A stretch of DNA of 64,000 nucleotides from positions 25,989,729 to 26,053,728 of the forward strand of contig CM049314.1 of assembly GCA_026874595.1 (NCBI GenBank), written 5' to 3'. Source of the stretch: Sipunculus nudus. Lineage: Eukaryota > Annelida > Sipuncula > Golfingiida > Sipunculidae. Positions 1 through 11,984 of this stretch are shown piece by piece. The stretch's first letter is position 1. Every line of letters starts with the position of its first letter. The notes under the pieces are model-generated. The model searched no databases. It saw only the letters and a program-made list of their open reading frames with translations, and was not told the origin of the DNA. A program made the position numbers and the translations under genes.

Positions 1-190
1 CCCCCTCAGCACATTTACCTTTCAGCCCGCACCCGCCCCGCCCAACATTATTACCAAAAGTCAACCCGCATTCAACCCGCAAATAATCATAAGGGACAAC
101 CATAAAGGTAGCCAACTGAATAAAAAATGATTTATTCTCATATATTTGTCATAAATGACCATCTTCTGTATGTAGATCGCGGTATAAGGC
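1..190 (+). repeat. CCCGC-rich dispersed repeat, copy 1
   Basis: A C-rich start with repeated CCCGC words is followed by an AT-rich stretch that resembles 5,815-6,130 in the same order. Both contain a 'ttaccaaaa..tcaa' segment, an 'aaatatgatttatt'-like segment and a 'tgaca/tgacc atct' segment. No protein is encoded; the element class is not recognised. The left end is cut by the window edge. Confidence 0.4.
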
Positions 191-1015
191 AAAAAAAAAA
201 AATTAAAGGTTTGGTTCACAGGCACCTTGCGCATCAATTTTAACACCCCGCATCAATTTTTTTTATTTTTATTTTCAATAGGAACCTAACAATGTTAGGC
301 TCCAGCCGCTCGAACATTTCTTTCGAGAATATAAAATAATACAAGCTTGAGGACAGTACTTGCTCACCACGGTTCACACCTTTATTGGACCAAGAGATTA
401 ATCCTGTTCAGTGATGATCAGCTAATTAGCTGAAAGGGGAAGGCTGTGGAACTGCAGAGGGAGTCAGCTCTAGGTCATGGTTGTGTAGTATGTGTTCACA
501 AGAATTGATATCAAATGAGCGCCCTGCTTGTTATCTCATTCTGCTTTGCCAATGCAGCCCTCTAAACTAGCCAGTTCTATTAGACTCATCCATGAGTAGC
601 ACACCTCAGTCTGTGTGAGTTACGTATGTAAAGCTGTATCCAGCTGGTGACAGGGCCAGATGCATCCCATGCAGTGGTAATAATTAGATCACAGTCCTTA
701 TGTTATTACTATTTCAGTGCACCTTACCTAGTTATCTGTGTTGAATGGGACAACAATGCACATTACAGTAAGACTGACTGGGTCAAAGAAGGCTTCCAAG
801 CTGATGTTTTTCTTAGCCATAAGGCTCTGATAAGGAACTTTATCTAAATTCAGTTATTAAATCCAGTTATTATTTTCTTTCCAATCCAATCACATGTAAA
901 CAGTGATATAAATATGTTAATATGTGGGAGGATATGGTATAATACACAACTTAATAATTTGGAATTAATATATAAAGACGAAAAGTTTTAAGAAAAGTCC
1001 ATATCATATTGCCCA

Positions 1016-1037
1016 TAAAACCCACATGTGGGTTTTA
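1016..1037. repeat. Perfect 22-bp palindrome
   Basis: The sequence is its own reverse complement: left half taaaacccaca, right half tgtgggtttta, with no loop. It could extrude as a cruciform or be a dimeric protein site; no function can be assigned from sequence. Confidence 0.85.
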
Positions 1038-3346
1038 AGACTTGTTGCCCAACATCGGTAATAAGTTGTATTACACGCCCAGGTTTACCCGCATGTGTAT
1101 TACCCGACCAACCATGCCCATTATGTCTTGAGTAAACAATGACGTGTTTTCGTTATTTATACAGCTATATTGTAAAAGGGAAAACGTAAGTCTGTGATAC
1201 CGACGGAAAGAGCGTTAAGTGAATACTTCGTGTTAACACAGAACCAGACCTTAAAGGAAGATTTACAAGGTCATTGCATGTGTAAATATGTAATAGCTTC
1301 TGCGATTGTAAGTTTTTAATGTATATTTAAAATTAATATAACCTCGACAGTCCCCGTCCCAACTTTAAAAATGAAAGCATTTTAGCTTGACTGAAATGCG
1401 GTACGAGAAGAAGAGCTTTTTTCTCGTTGTTTTATCATCAACCACTGACTTGGTTCATAGTTTACTATATGCTGAATATGGAATGAGGCACATGGGAAAA
1501 GACATTTTCAATGGCGAATCAACCCGCATATCGCATATCAAATATAAACTAAATAAACGGATTTTAAATAATACATTTGTTATTTCGGAAAATGTTGATA
1601 CATGATAAAGCATTGGTTTTGGAATACATTTGTCAGAAAAGAAATTTTTATTTGCATTATTCTCAGTAGGGGGCGCTGAAGACGTGTCCTGTTCCTCTGA
1701 GATGTGGGAGATTACGGTGGTATGTAAAAGTCTGCTAGTCTGTCTCTGTAACTTGTATGTGCAAAATTTGCAAAAGAATTCCAAAAGAATATAATGAAAT
1801 TTTATGATTTTTTTGGATATTCAGCAATAAGATAAGAATAAATGCAAAAATATTAAGACGGATTGTTAAATTAGTAAATTCAATACCTCTGTGTGTTGTC
1901 CTTTTTTTTCATCATACCCCACTTTTATCATACCCATTTTCGCCCCAGCTTTCATTTAATTATGAAAAAAGAATGAAATTATTATTATCAAAAGAATCGC
2001 ATATTCTTAATATCAGGAGACAGATTTAACAAAGAGGCCATAAGTCAGTTGGTATACAAAATGAAGTTGGTAGCCGTTATAATAAGTTAAAATCATTTTA
2101 TGAGTAACTATTTTATTCTGTAGCGATATCTTGCAACCGATTTATATAATGCGCATGGCAGTGATGATGTCATAATAGACATGACGCACAAAAGAGGCAC
2201 CCACATTCACGGGACCAATAATAAAGAGCTGCCGACCCCTGTTTATAGGCAGGCTTGTATTCTCCCCGTGCACGCGCTTCACTGTTACGTCACATTACTT
2301 TCTATACGGACATATATGATACAAGGAAACCGGGCCATAAAGTGAATAATATTAATATCATAAGCAGGTAGGATACCAACAATTACGCATTTTCCTCTTT
2401 CGGCCATTGGTGCAAATTTTGTTTGGCAAGTTTGTCTTGTGCGGAGATAATCGCGAAAACTCAGGTGGACAGGGGTGCTGGAATGGACTACAGCATAATA
2501 GGCGTTTTTCCTACCGCAACGGGCTTTGAATGAACCCAGTTAGAACCTGGCAAGGTTTTCCATGTGAAGAACTCGATATATTGCAGTAGTTTCGGGTAGA
2601 TGGCGCTGTAATCAGACTACTCGCGAAGGACTATAGAATTCGTCATGAAACACGGAAATTTTTGTGTTATTTCACCGGAATGACAGCTGATCAGCGCCAG
2701 AAATATAGCCCTGCAGTGTTACATCTCGTGGCAGCTATCTTTATCAAATTAGTACAGACATGTAGTATTATAAATGATTTAATACAGAGAATTTTCTGTG
2801 TCGGGCAAAGTTCTGAACTAGGTTAACACTTCCATGTTCTATTGTTACCTACGCTTAAGTTAATATCAATAAGATTTTGACCTAAGTGTGTGTTCACTTC
2901 AGTTCTTACTATTTAGTTCGTGTTTCCCCCCATCAGTCAGTCAACATTGATCTGTATTTGGCATCACATGGTTAAATATTATTCTTCAAAACTGAAAAAG
3001 AGATTATATTTTCTGTTACATATTATTTCACCGAAATGACAGAGGAACATGCAGTACCGGAAATGTAACCATTTATAGGTACATCCAGGGCGTAGGGTTC
3101 TTTGAACGTCTAAAAAAAGTAGTGTCTGTAAAAATATCATGTTAACACTGTGGGTAAAGTACAATGCTATTTTCCGTCTACAAATGTTAGTAACACTGGG
3201 AACAAAAAGAGCTTTTTATTGATACGCAGGGTGTCGTCGGAAAACTTGCGCCTAAAAATTATTGAGTATTTTTCACGTGACGTATGACTGTTCTAATATG
3301 ACCAAACACCGTGGCAGGGATCTTCTCAAGGATAATTCAATGCCCT

Positions 3347-3369
3347 CCCCCCCCCCCCCCCAAAAAAAA
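3347..3369 (+). repeat. C15-A8 homopolymer junction
   Basis: Fifteen C residues are followed directly by eight A residues. Its reverse complement has the same form as the T15-G15 junction at 23,959-23,988 and the T/G junction near 45,183-45,200, so the same kind of tract recurs three times in the window. Confidence 0.9.
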
Positions 3370-4339
3370 TTGCATCAGGTTCGAATGATTGCAGTAGCCT
3401 CTACCTCAGTCATTTTAAACTAGTTAAGGGATTAGTCGTAAATTATGTTTTAGGTTACATTCCGGTTACTTCCTTTAAAGTTTATCGCAGCAATCGGTTA
3501 ATGGACAATACCATTAAAAACATATTATTTTCATACTCCTTGATTTACTTTGAAATATACACTTATGTTATAATCTAATTTATTGAATCAAATCCAAACA
3601 CTAGGTCTTAAATTAAATATATATAATTGTTGTCATGGGACCGTCGAATTACATTAACGTCATGGTAACTTGTTGCACAGAATAGAGAGCAAGCCCCCTC
3701 GAACGATAATAACAGAAAAACACCTCAAATAACTGACAATGTACATTAATTAAGTTCACAAATGGTTTATGGATGTTTATTCCAACGGTTTCAGACAAAA
3801 ATGTGGTTTTCTCGACTTATTTCTTCCTAAACTCACTGTATTATTTATCTGTTTGTCGACTAAGGCTTTCAAACCACCGTGCGACCTTCTGACCATGTAT
3901 GCATATAATGAAGCAGTACGGCCTTTTCACACTAGGCGGCGTGCGCGTAGCCAATAGTCAGCTTCGGCCTAAAAGTGCGTGTTTATCTAATACTTATAAA
4001 AGGAATTCAGTTCACGTTTGTTCGCTATGTTCTCTAAAACCGCGTTGTGTACAATATTGTGCCATACATCATTTTAAAGGTTATTATCCCCACAGTGATA
4101 TAGGCGATATGAAAATAAATAATTTTTAATATACATATAATTTACAGCGATTTTTCTTTTTTTTTTTACCGAGCACAGCCGAACTGCCTTCGGCAGTCAC
4201 CGGAATGCGTGCATCGTGGTCACTTAACCTCTAACACTAAGGACTATTGTTCATATGAATAACCCTTTTCAATGAGGGATTGGACCCACGTGCGTGGTCA
4301 GTAAAAGAAAAAAACATGTTTCTCGCTTTGTGAAAGGAG

Positions 4340-4930
4340 AGTTCAACCCAGGGGGATTAATGACAAAATCTAATTCAAGGTCCCAATTTCAGAAACAGGG
4401 CTGGGGTGGTGTCGGCAGTTTCAGGCCTCAAAATTTGTCTGATACTATGAAGAAAAGGTTGCGGTGGTTGAAAATGGGATAAGGGCCCACTGCATGGAGT
4501 CCCGCTGGGTCCGCTTCTGCTACTCACGATGTATGCATATTTCTGTTTCCTTCTTCAGAAACAGTTCCCTTGCAACGTATATTTAATTAATCTTTCATGT
4601 GTTCCTCACATCAACATATTCTTTATACGTCCAACGATAGAAACCAGTCAAATATCAACGAAACACTGTATGCCTCCGCGTCTCATTCCGGTTCGCAATG
4701 TAAACTATAACTGACCAGGTCTTCAAGGTAAACATACCGGGATATGATTTTTGCCACGAGCACAGCGCCTCAAAATAACAGTAAAAAAGTATTTGTTCAT
4801 ATCGTATTCCGAGAGTATCCCACTAAAAATCTATATTTTCTTTTAACTTTTATAATAAAAAATGAGCCCACATTTTATATCTCAGTAAATATATCTCCCA
4901 AACCGCGGTAAAAAGCCCTGTATACCGGGT
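4340..4930 (+). repeat. Dispersed repeat R1, 5' part only
   Basis: Matches the first part of the longer R1 copies at 6,440-7,990 and 42,420-43,860. Shared ordered words include 'aaggttgcggtgg', 'gggtccgcttctgctact', 'tttaattaatcttt', 'cattccggtt', 'gaccaggtcttcaa' and 'gagcacagcg'. No protein coding potential is visible and the transposon class is unknown. Confidence 0.6.
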
Positions 4931-5808
4931 TTATTAGCTAGTCTTAAATATGTATAATTTTTTATCATGGCAAGTTTTCAATGAACTGTTTTTTAGGCTA
5001 TAACAAGCTGTTATCAGTTAGATCGCTTTATTCACGATTTACGGCAATGATCTGACATTTGTTTATTATCTGGAAAGAGACCCTGGCCAATTGGAAAACG
5101 GCTTCCAGGGATAATGGCGAACAGAAGGATCTAGATCCCGGAAGCCTATTCTAGGTTGTAAAATTAGACTGTAAAGCGTTTCAGATACCGTGGCAAGTAT
5201 TATTTTCTACCCAAACTTGATAAAAAATACCCACAGAAGAAAAATGATGTATCATTTATTCCGTGTTGTCACTTTTTCATCGGATATTTTGGTCGCGCAA
5301 AATAATTTTGCGCGACGGGTATTTTGCACCACGAAAAATGAATGCTTTTTCCAAGACTGAAGTGGCCTAGCAATTCAATCTTAATCGAGACTAATATAAT
5401 TGAATATTTTACTGCCTGATCGAAAACTCCTGAAGTATTTTTTTATATCTTTTAATATTTTAAAATAACCTGTTTTTGCGTCGGAGCACCCCAAGGGTCG
5501 AGTCATCACCGATATTGTGTCTTTCATGTAATCATGACTGGGTGTTCTCCCCTGATGATTGTCTCTGAAGATTGACACATCAATACACGGAGGGGAAAAT
5601 GTTTCCCTAATATTTAGCCAGGAGGGATGGGGTGATCATTTATTTCACTCCGCCTGCTATTCAGCTTATTTATAGGGAATATAATATATCCATAATTAGA
5701 ACGACATACATTGGTTCCACATCTGCCTTTTTGTTTTATGGACCAGCATTAACGGGTGGGTCATAATTTTTTTTTAATGTCCTCCAACATATTTGATATA
5801 TTGTACGC
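4931..5808. other. No gene recognised
   Basis: AT-rich DNA without a recognisable coding region. Its one clear structure is the perfect inverted repeat at 5,292-5,316, listed separately. Confidence 0.5.
5292..5316. repeat. Perfect 12-bp-arm palindrome (25 nt)
   Basis: Left arm gtcgcgcaaaat, one central a, right arm attttgcgcgac; the arms are exact reverse complements. It contains GCGCGAC and GTCGCGC, CpG-rich words that stand out in AT-rich surroundings. Confidence 0.85.
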
Positions 5809-5814
5809 ATGCAT

Positions 5815-6130
5815 CAATTTATACCATTAATAGCCCACACCCGCCCACGAAAACAAGTGTTCAGCCCGCAAATGCCACGCTCGGTAGCTTGGAAAACCCG
5901 CCCCGGATCTCCATTCATCTATGAAGAAAATAATGACCAGACCCACCATGCACACTCAGCTTACAACCTGCATTCGCTGCAATCGCTCCGACCTACATTT
6001 TTACCAAAATTCAAAACCCACAATAAAAAATAAAGGGAAAAATCTAAAAAAAATATGATTTATTTATATATTGTACAAAATGACAATCTCTTATGAGGTT
6101 TTGGTGGTAAGGACAGAGTGTGAGTGTGAA
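5815..6130 (+). repeat. CCCGC-rich dispersed repeat, copy 2
   Basis: Same ordered pattern as positions 1-190: CCCGC/CCCAC words, then 'ttaccaaaattcaa', then an A-rich segment with 'aaatatgatttatt', then 'caaaatgacaatctc'. More CCCG words follow at 6,375-6,460 and may be the other end of the same element. No coding region is visible. Confidence 0.4.
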
Positions 6131-6439
6131 TTACCCCTAACCAAATGTAATTATTTACTACAATACAAGTGGAAATGTCAGAAACTTTCACACACTATTC
6201 AAATACTGCCTCTTTGTCTCTGGTTATGATTAGGAATCTCTCTTAAAAGAAATATTAGTGCATTACATTTAAGTAAATATGTTTATCCCACTCTTCACTA
6301 TAACTATGTTTTCGGGTCCGCAGAAACTCCCACAAAATATCATGTAACCCTCCCCCCCCCCCCCCATTGACACAGCTTTTAGCCCGATTTGACCCGACGG
6401 CCAGGTAATAATTTATCTCCGCTCCGACCCGCCAAATCA

Positions 6440-7990
6440 TGAAAAAGTCACCCGCAAGGGGGGAGGGGAGGAATCAATCCCCCCCCCCCAGTGCTTTTGA
6501 TCTACTTTTGCTACTAAAAAGGACTAGTATGCATATTCCGGTTTTTTCTTTAGGTACCACTTCTTTGCCTTAAACATATTTTGATACTTTAACATTTAAC
6601 ATAAACATATTTAATACTTTATTCATCTTTCATATCTTCCTTACATCAATCCATCCTTTTTAGTCTAACAACAATAATATATGCAACCAGTCAAAGATCT
6701 TCGAAAATCTGAATGCCCCGCGTTCAATTCCGGTTGACAATTTTAAACATCATCACAGACCAGGTCTTTAAGATAAACATACCAATATATGAATTTCCAC
6801 GGTCACAGCGCAAAAAAAAATAAATGTAAAAAATATGTTTACATGTCTTATTTTTACAGTTTATCTCTGAAAATTTTTATTTCATTTGAACTTATAAAAT
6901 AAAATAAAAATGAGCCGACAATCCTTATCTCATTTAATACCCCCACCTCCGACCCCAATAAAAAGTCCGGTTACTGCGTTTTGTCAGCTGGTGATTTCGT
7001 ATATCGAAAGGGAACCGATTGTGCAACCTGTCCAGACTGCAAGAAAAATAGGAATAGGTCCTTAGTCTGTCAGCAAGAATCACATTAATTTATTTCATAC
7101 TGCCAAACTTAATGAGGGTTTCACCTCAGTTGGTTTACAACAGAGAGAAGATGGACCATATAAATCGCCTTCCCAATCGTATGGTTTCACATTGAAATGA
7201 TAATTGTCAGCGCAGCGTTTTCACAGACTAAATGGTTTGAGACAGACGACAATATTTAGTGACTGTTACAAGGGCACTGTGTGATCCTCTCGGTCCTATA
7301 GAGTGTCAAAAAATCCATGCCCCCCATCGGACGCTTTGACCTCAAAAAGATTTGGAGCATCACAGGCGCTTACCCCGTCCTTCCTGAAAGCCCTTTAAAT
7401 ACAGCTCGCTTACTAAAGTGATACAAAAACTACCAGATTGTAAATGATTATATTAAGTCTATATTTGAAAAGAATTCGGTGGGATCGTTCTTGGGATCAA
7501 AGTTGCGAGTACTGCTGTCAGGTTTAGTATCAGAGTTTGGGTAAACATTTTGAACTGACCAGACAAGAAGGCACTCTCTTATAAATAAATAAATGACAGT
7601 GTTTGACACTATCCGTTCAGATGACGGGAAAAAATAAAGCAATATAGAATCAATATAAAATGTAATCTTTGGAACACTTGTCTGGTATTTCGCGTGATAT
7701 AATTCCCAAACCTACTCTGAACTTTGACTCCAGGCTTTTTAGCCGGTTCATTTTTGTAGTTATTCTCAGGCGTTTGATACTCTAATAACCCCAGCTGCCG
7801 TATAAAAGCGACAGGTGGTTATTCTTTTCACATTAGTCTGCCGCCAGTTACCTGTCTGATTTTCTTCTGGGTGGATATATACATATAGTATTAATAATAC
7901 TTTGATGGTCAGGGGTTATGTGGAGGCCGTGTACATTAATGAATTCTAAACATATCTATACATTATAAGGCACAATCTCTCCGTCTCATT
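6440..7990 (+). repeat. Dispersed repeat R1, long copy
   Basis: About 1.5 kb that matches 42,420-43,860 in order. The first part is shared with 4,340-4,930 and the last part, from about 7,450, with 22,590-23,170. Diagnostic words in the last part are 'gaccagacaagaaggc', 'ggtattacg/ttcgcgtgatata', 'tagttattctcaggcg' and 'agctgccgtataaaagcgacagg'. C-runs sit at its start (6,479-6,489). No reverse transcriptase or transposase motif is seen, so it is probably a non-autonomous element of unknown class. Confidence 0.6.
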
Positions 7991-8038
7991 ACACATACAC
8001 ATGATGGCGTCAAAATCCTTTACCCCATTAGCTGGTCC

Positions 8039-8052
8039 TTTCTTTCTTTCTT

Positions 8053-8098
<46 letters not shown>
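8039..8098 (+). repeat. (CTTT)n/(CT)n microsatellite
   Basis: Four TTTC units followed by about 23 CT units. It sits just beyond the 3' edge of R1; a CT tract follows R1 in the 43,861-43,903 copy too, and a CT-rich stretch follows the 22,590 copy, so the tract may be part of the repeat family. Confidence 0.9.
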
Positions 8099-8101
<3 letters not shown>

Positions 8102-8184
8102 ACTGTGTCAAGACGCATAATCGCCCGACAGGTTGAGTCGCTGGGATACTAACATATCAGTCACGTGTCGCACTCTTGAAGACA

Positions 8185-8640
8185 GATATCACCAGGCAGG
8201 TTATCCACTAAGCGCTTTGAAGCATTGACAAATAGATAAGCATGTCAACAGGGGTCAAGAGTAGCAGAACAAAACCAACACTGACACGCGGAGTAATACT
8301 ATAGTCCCATATGTTCGCCACATTTCGAACTATTATCTCTGGTGTCAGTTTGCCTTTATTTAAGCCCCTTTTCACATAGAGGTACTCAAAACATCCACTT
8401 CAGAAATGTGGGGAAATTCGTGGTTATTTCGTATGATTTACAGGTATATTTTGCGACATAACATATTAACATATAAACCTTGTTGTGTCGTGCACAGATT
8501 TCTCGACGTCATGCCCATTTCACAGGACTGTTAGGCCCCACGACATACTTTGACTGTGCTACGAAAGATATACGGATTTTTTGGGTAAACGCAACTTTCA
8601 AATCCACATCACTTATACCCACATCAGTTCGTCACTTTGT
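8185..8640 (+). repeat. Dispersed repeat R2, copy 1
   Basis: Matches 48,470-48,830 through most of its length and 11,985-12,260 for the first half. Shared words include 'aggggtcaagagtagcaga', 'tttgcctttattt', 'ccccttttcacat', 'actcaaaacatc', 'gaaatgtggg', 'gtcgtgcac' and 'tttgactgtg'. A 158-codon open frame at 8,480-8,956 starts inside it. Its repeat origin and lack of any known domain argue that it is not a host gene. Confidence 0.6.
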
Positions 8641-8959
8641 AGACTACTTAAAATGTACCAGCAAAATCAAGATCCATTATACGACTGAAAGTTACTCTGT
8701 GTTTCCAAAGAAACGAAACAGAATACGGCGACAACAAGTAAGACAGAATAAAAGAAGAGTTTCCTCTTCTACGGACAGAGGCAAAGTGCAATATACGACG
8801 AATCAAAACTCTGCGTCTTTTACAAGTGAAAATGCTCCTATTTTATCATATGTGTCGACAGAGGAATCCCAATTGCATCATGTTCAATTGGTGTGTGGGT
8901 ATATTGATATAAACAAATATATAGTATGTAAAAGTATATCCTTACAAATCTCATAAATA

Positions 8960-9670
8960 AATTAATACATATTTTAAAATCATCTTTATATTTCTGGACT
9001 CCACCACTTCAGCTGGATAACAACGGCTTTACGGCTGCAAAAATTGAATCACATTAACCGGATCCTTAAAGATTTGTATTCGTACGTATCCATAGTTTTT
9101 TGTCTGCTCACTTAATCAAAATTATCAATACAACTGGGCAATCATCTGACTTGGTGGAGATTTAATTTGACAACAGACAAATGAATTTGAAAGTGAAAAA
9201 ATTGGAGTGTCTTGAGGAATTAAGCGTAAGATGAGAAATCCGCTCTCCGCAAATGCGTGTATATTTTATTTCTATTTTGAAACCATTGGTAGGGACAAAT
9301 ATAAGAATTTTAGGGACGCAGAAAGCGGACTCTTGGAAAAAAAGGATATTGAATGTCGCACACATTATTTGAAGTATTGTTTATATGTATAATTATAGGC
9401 ATCCTTCTGAGTGGAATTAATTGAGATAACCTGTAAAACGGGTATCATTCCATGTATATTGAAACCATTTATATTATAAAACAATTCAAACTTCTCAATG
9501 TACCAATCAGAGATATCTCACTGGATGTATATATCACTGATCAATAATGGGTTTTATGTATACTCTGTGCTTTCAGCCCAGGTCACATTGTCAAAGATGT
9601 AGATCAGTTCTTTATGACACACAGGCGGCCATAAAAAAATATTGAAATTTGTTTATCTCGGTAATAGAAT
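8960..9670. other. No gene recognised
   Basis: AT-rich sequence between repeat R2 and the pogo-like element. Only short open frames without domain signatures are present. Confidence 0.5.
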
Positions 9671-9673
9671 ATA

Positions 9674-10616
9674 CAGTCGAACCTCTCTTAGTGGGCAACT
9701 CCATAAAGTGGGCACCTCTATAAAGTAGGCACCTTTGGGTAGTCCCATTTTTCTCCTCTTTATTATGTTTAGCTATTGTGGGCACTTCTATATTCTGTAA
9801 AATGGGCACTTTTCCCAAGCTAATGTAGGCACTTCATTGATTTTTCCAGTTAAAGTATCTTACTGTTTAAACTTTCAGAGCTTTATTTATTGTAAATTTG
9901 TAATTATTATCAAGCAGAATAACTGTTAATTATAAAATATTTATATATCTAACCATCAACGATTAAGGATCAAACGTATGTACAAAGGTCAGAGGTGTAT
10001 TATTGTCTAATTGCAAAATCATAATAATAGCCTTCTTGGCTCAAGTCTAAGCATTGGATACATACATACTAATTAGACGTCTTTAATGTGCCTATACATG
10101 CCCCAGATTAGCTGTTCTGGAGATGGTTTATAGCCAGCAGTGAATGCATCACTCAGTAGCCATTCATATTGGACTGACAGCCAAACTTTGATATGACAGT
10201 CACTAGACTTTCTTAAATGTAAGAGAAGCAAAGAAACTGCTTTAGTTAATACTCATTCGCGCAGGCACTTGACACTCTGAGATGCGTAACAGAGTAAGGT
10301 TCCTCTGGCCCAGTGCAATGTTTACTTAGCAGTTCAACTTAATGATTAACATCAAACACTGATCATTTGCGTGCATTCTGTGTAATATTCACTGTCACTG
10401 TCCCCTTATAAAATGTCAGCCCAAACTTAAATATAAAGGTTCAGCATAGCCCTGAAAGTGTACCTGTTCAAAGAATCTGAGAGTTGCTTGTCTTAAAGGA
10501 AGTTTGTAAAACAGTATGGTATATATAAGGATGCATTGGGTAACTTTTCAAACTACTAATAAGGTTTAAATAACAGAATCAATGCTTGCAGGTTATATCT
10601 ATCGATAAGTTATCAC

Positions 10617-10666
<50 letters not shown>

Positions 10667-10879
10667 AATTATAAATTTTTACTTATTAACTTTCAAAACA
10701 GGGAGAAAATACATGCATTTAGCTGATGAAGTACTCTTAAAAAATGAGTAACTATAGTAATATGTCAAACAGGTGGAAGCACTGAGAGTGGCAGCTATTA
10801 CCTCCATATAGTGGGCACCTCTATAAAGTGGGCACTTTGGCCCAGCCCCAAGGGTGCCTGCATTATAGAGGTTCGACTG
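9674..10879. mobile_element. Non-autonomous mariner/pogo-like DNA transposon, 1.2 kb
   Basis: The element begins CAGTCGAACCTCT and ends with its exact reverse complement, giving 13-bp perfect terminal inverted repeats. A TA dinucleotide lies outside each end (9,672-9,673 and 10,880-10,881), the expected duplication for Tc1/mariner/pogo elements. Sub-terminal 'gtgggcacctctataaagt' words recur on both sides. No transposase-sized open frame or DDE/DDD motif is visible inside, so it would have moved using a transposase supplied in trans. A (TA)21 tract at 10,621-10,663 lies in its interior. The terminal sequence resembles Tigger/pogo ends as I know them; the superfamily call rests on TIR and TSD only. 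Confidence 0.8.
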
Positions 10880-11039
10880 TATAATGGTAATAAGCCTAAT
10901 AGTCCTATCCGCTATAAACATCATTGGTTGGTACAGGCGTCTGGAGATAAATCGTCTGGCAAATTGTGAAATAAGTATTACCCTGGATACTTCGTGAGCC
11001 AAATTCCTTTTTAACTTAAAACTGTTTAACAATCAACAC

Positions 11040-11972
11040 CCCAGATGTCGCCACCAAAGTTGTGCAATTTGTTGCGTTTACTACAGGGTCTTTCAAGGGC
11101 GCACTGGTTATAGCGGTAGCTGCACCTGGCGTCTGTTGGACAGACTAAACTTACCATAGAACGGTCCCAGGTGTCACCACTTGCGCCAATCTAGCGTTGT
11201 GTTGTGTTAAACAAAGAAACATGCCACATGTCATCACTGGCAAATGTTGTGTGATTTGTGGGATGTACAATGACGGTACAATAGTACCTCTCCTACTATA
11301 GCAATTCTAATTCCATGGGCATAGAAGATGTATGTTATTTTTTCTAATTAAGACTCTGTACATCCTAAACTATTAACTATTAATATTTATCTTGTTGCCG
11401 CTAATGTTGCACGGGCTTTATCAATGGAACCGTGTACATGATATAATGCACTTGAAAAACTGGAGAATCCCATTACTGGTACCACAAAGAAAAATATGCA
11501 ATTATTCATGTAATCATGTTCAGAGATCGACATCAGCAGAAAATAAAAAAAAAACTTGCCATGAGGACAAATCGAGCAAGAATTCTCTAAAAAATCACAC
11601 AGAAAGCAAGTGTTCTCGTTCTAAAACTACATTTCCATTATTCATTCTAAGTAAAGTCACCATAAATGAAAGCAGACTACGACAAATGGAATATATGCTA
11701 TATTATGCAAGATACCAAGTCACGATCGTGATTATAATCAGATATGTCGTTTTGGTTTGGACATTTTAAACTTTGCTATCTGAAAAGGGAGTTTCAGATA
11801 CAAAGCTCGATGGATCCTGTTTTCGCCCACTACAACTCACTGTTATGATTTACCATGCGACCTCATGGGGAAAAGGTAACACAGCAATTCGTGAGATATA
11901 TTATACATTAGCCTCGGTTTGTTTGTCAGAAGATTTAGGCAAAAAGTGCTGAACAGAGGAATATCACAAATA
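11040..11972 (+). repeat. Dispersed repeat R3, copy A (tRNA-like head)
   Basis: Matches 51,170-52,135 almost end to end and 28,290-28,760 in its first part. It carries a 'tatagcggtagctgcacc' block, the 'ccagRtgtcRccac' motif three times (11,041, 11,168, 11,223) and a conserved 3' half with 'gtgttctcgttctaaaac', 'agcagactacgacaaatgg', 'cacgatcgtgattat' and 'gatggatcctgttttcgc'. Both long copies stop at 'ggcaaaaagtRctgaaca', which marks the 3' end. The head resembles a tRNA-derived SINE head with a degenerate box B. No protein is encoded. Confidence 0.65.
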
Positions 11973-11984
11973 TAGGCTAATTGT

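Larger units (their letters stand above)
260..4330. other. No gene recognised; AT-rich unique or old repeat DNA
   Basis: All open frames here are short (under 110 codons), lack recognisable domains and overlap on both strands. The visible structure is a perfect palindrome at 1,016-1,037 and a C15/A8 homopolymer junction at 3,347-3,369. No exon with convincing splice signals and coding bias was found by eye. Confidence 0.5.

Noticed and set aside
8480-8956. 158-codon open frame as a host gene
   Set aside because: Its first part lies in dispersed repeat R2, which at 48.7 kb has stops and indels in the same region; no known domain or splice context is seen.
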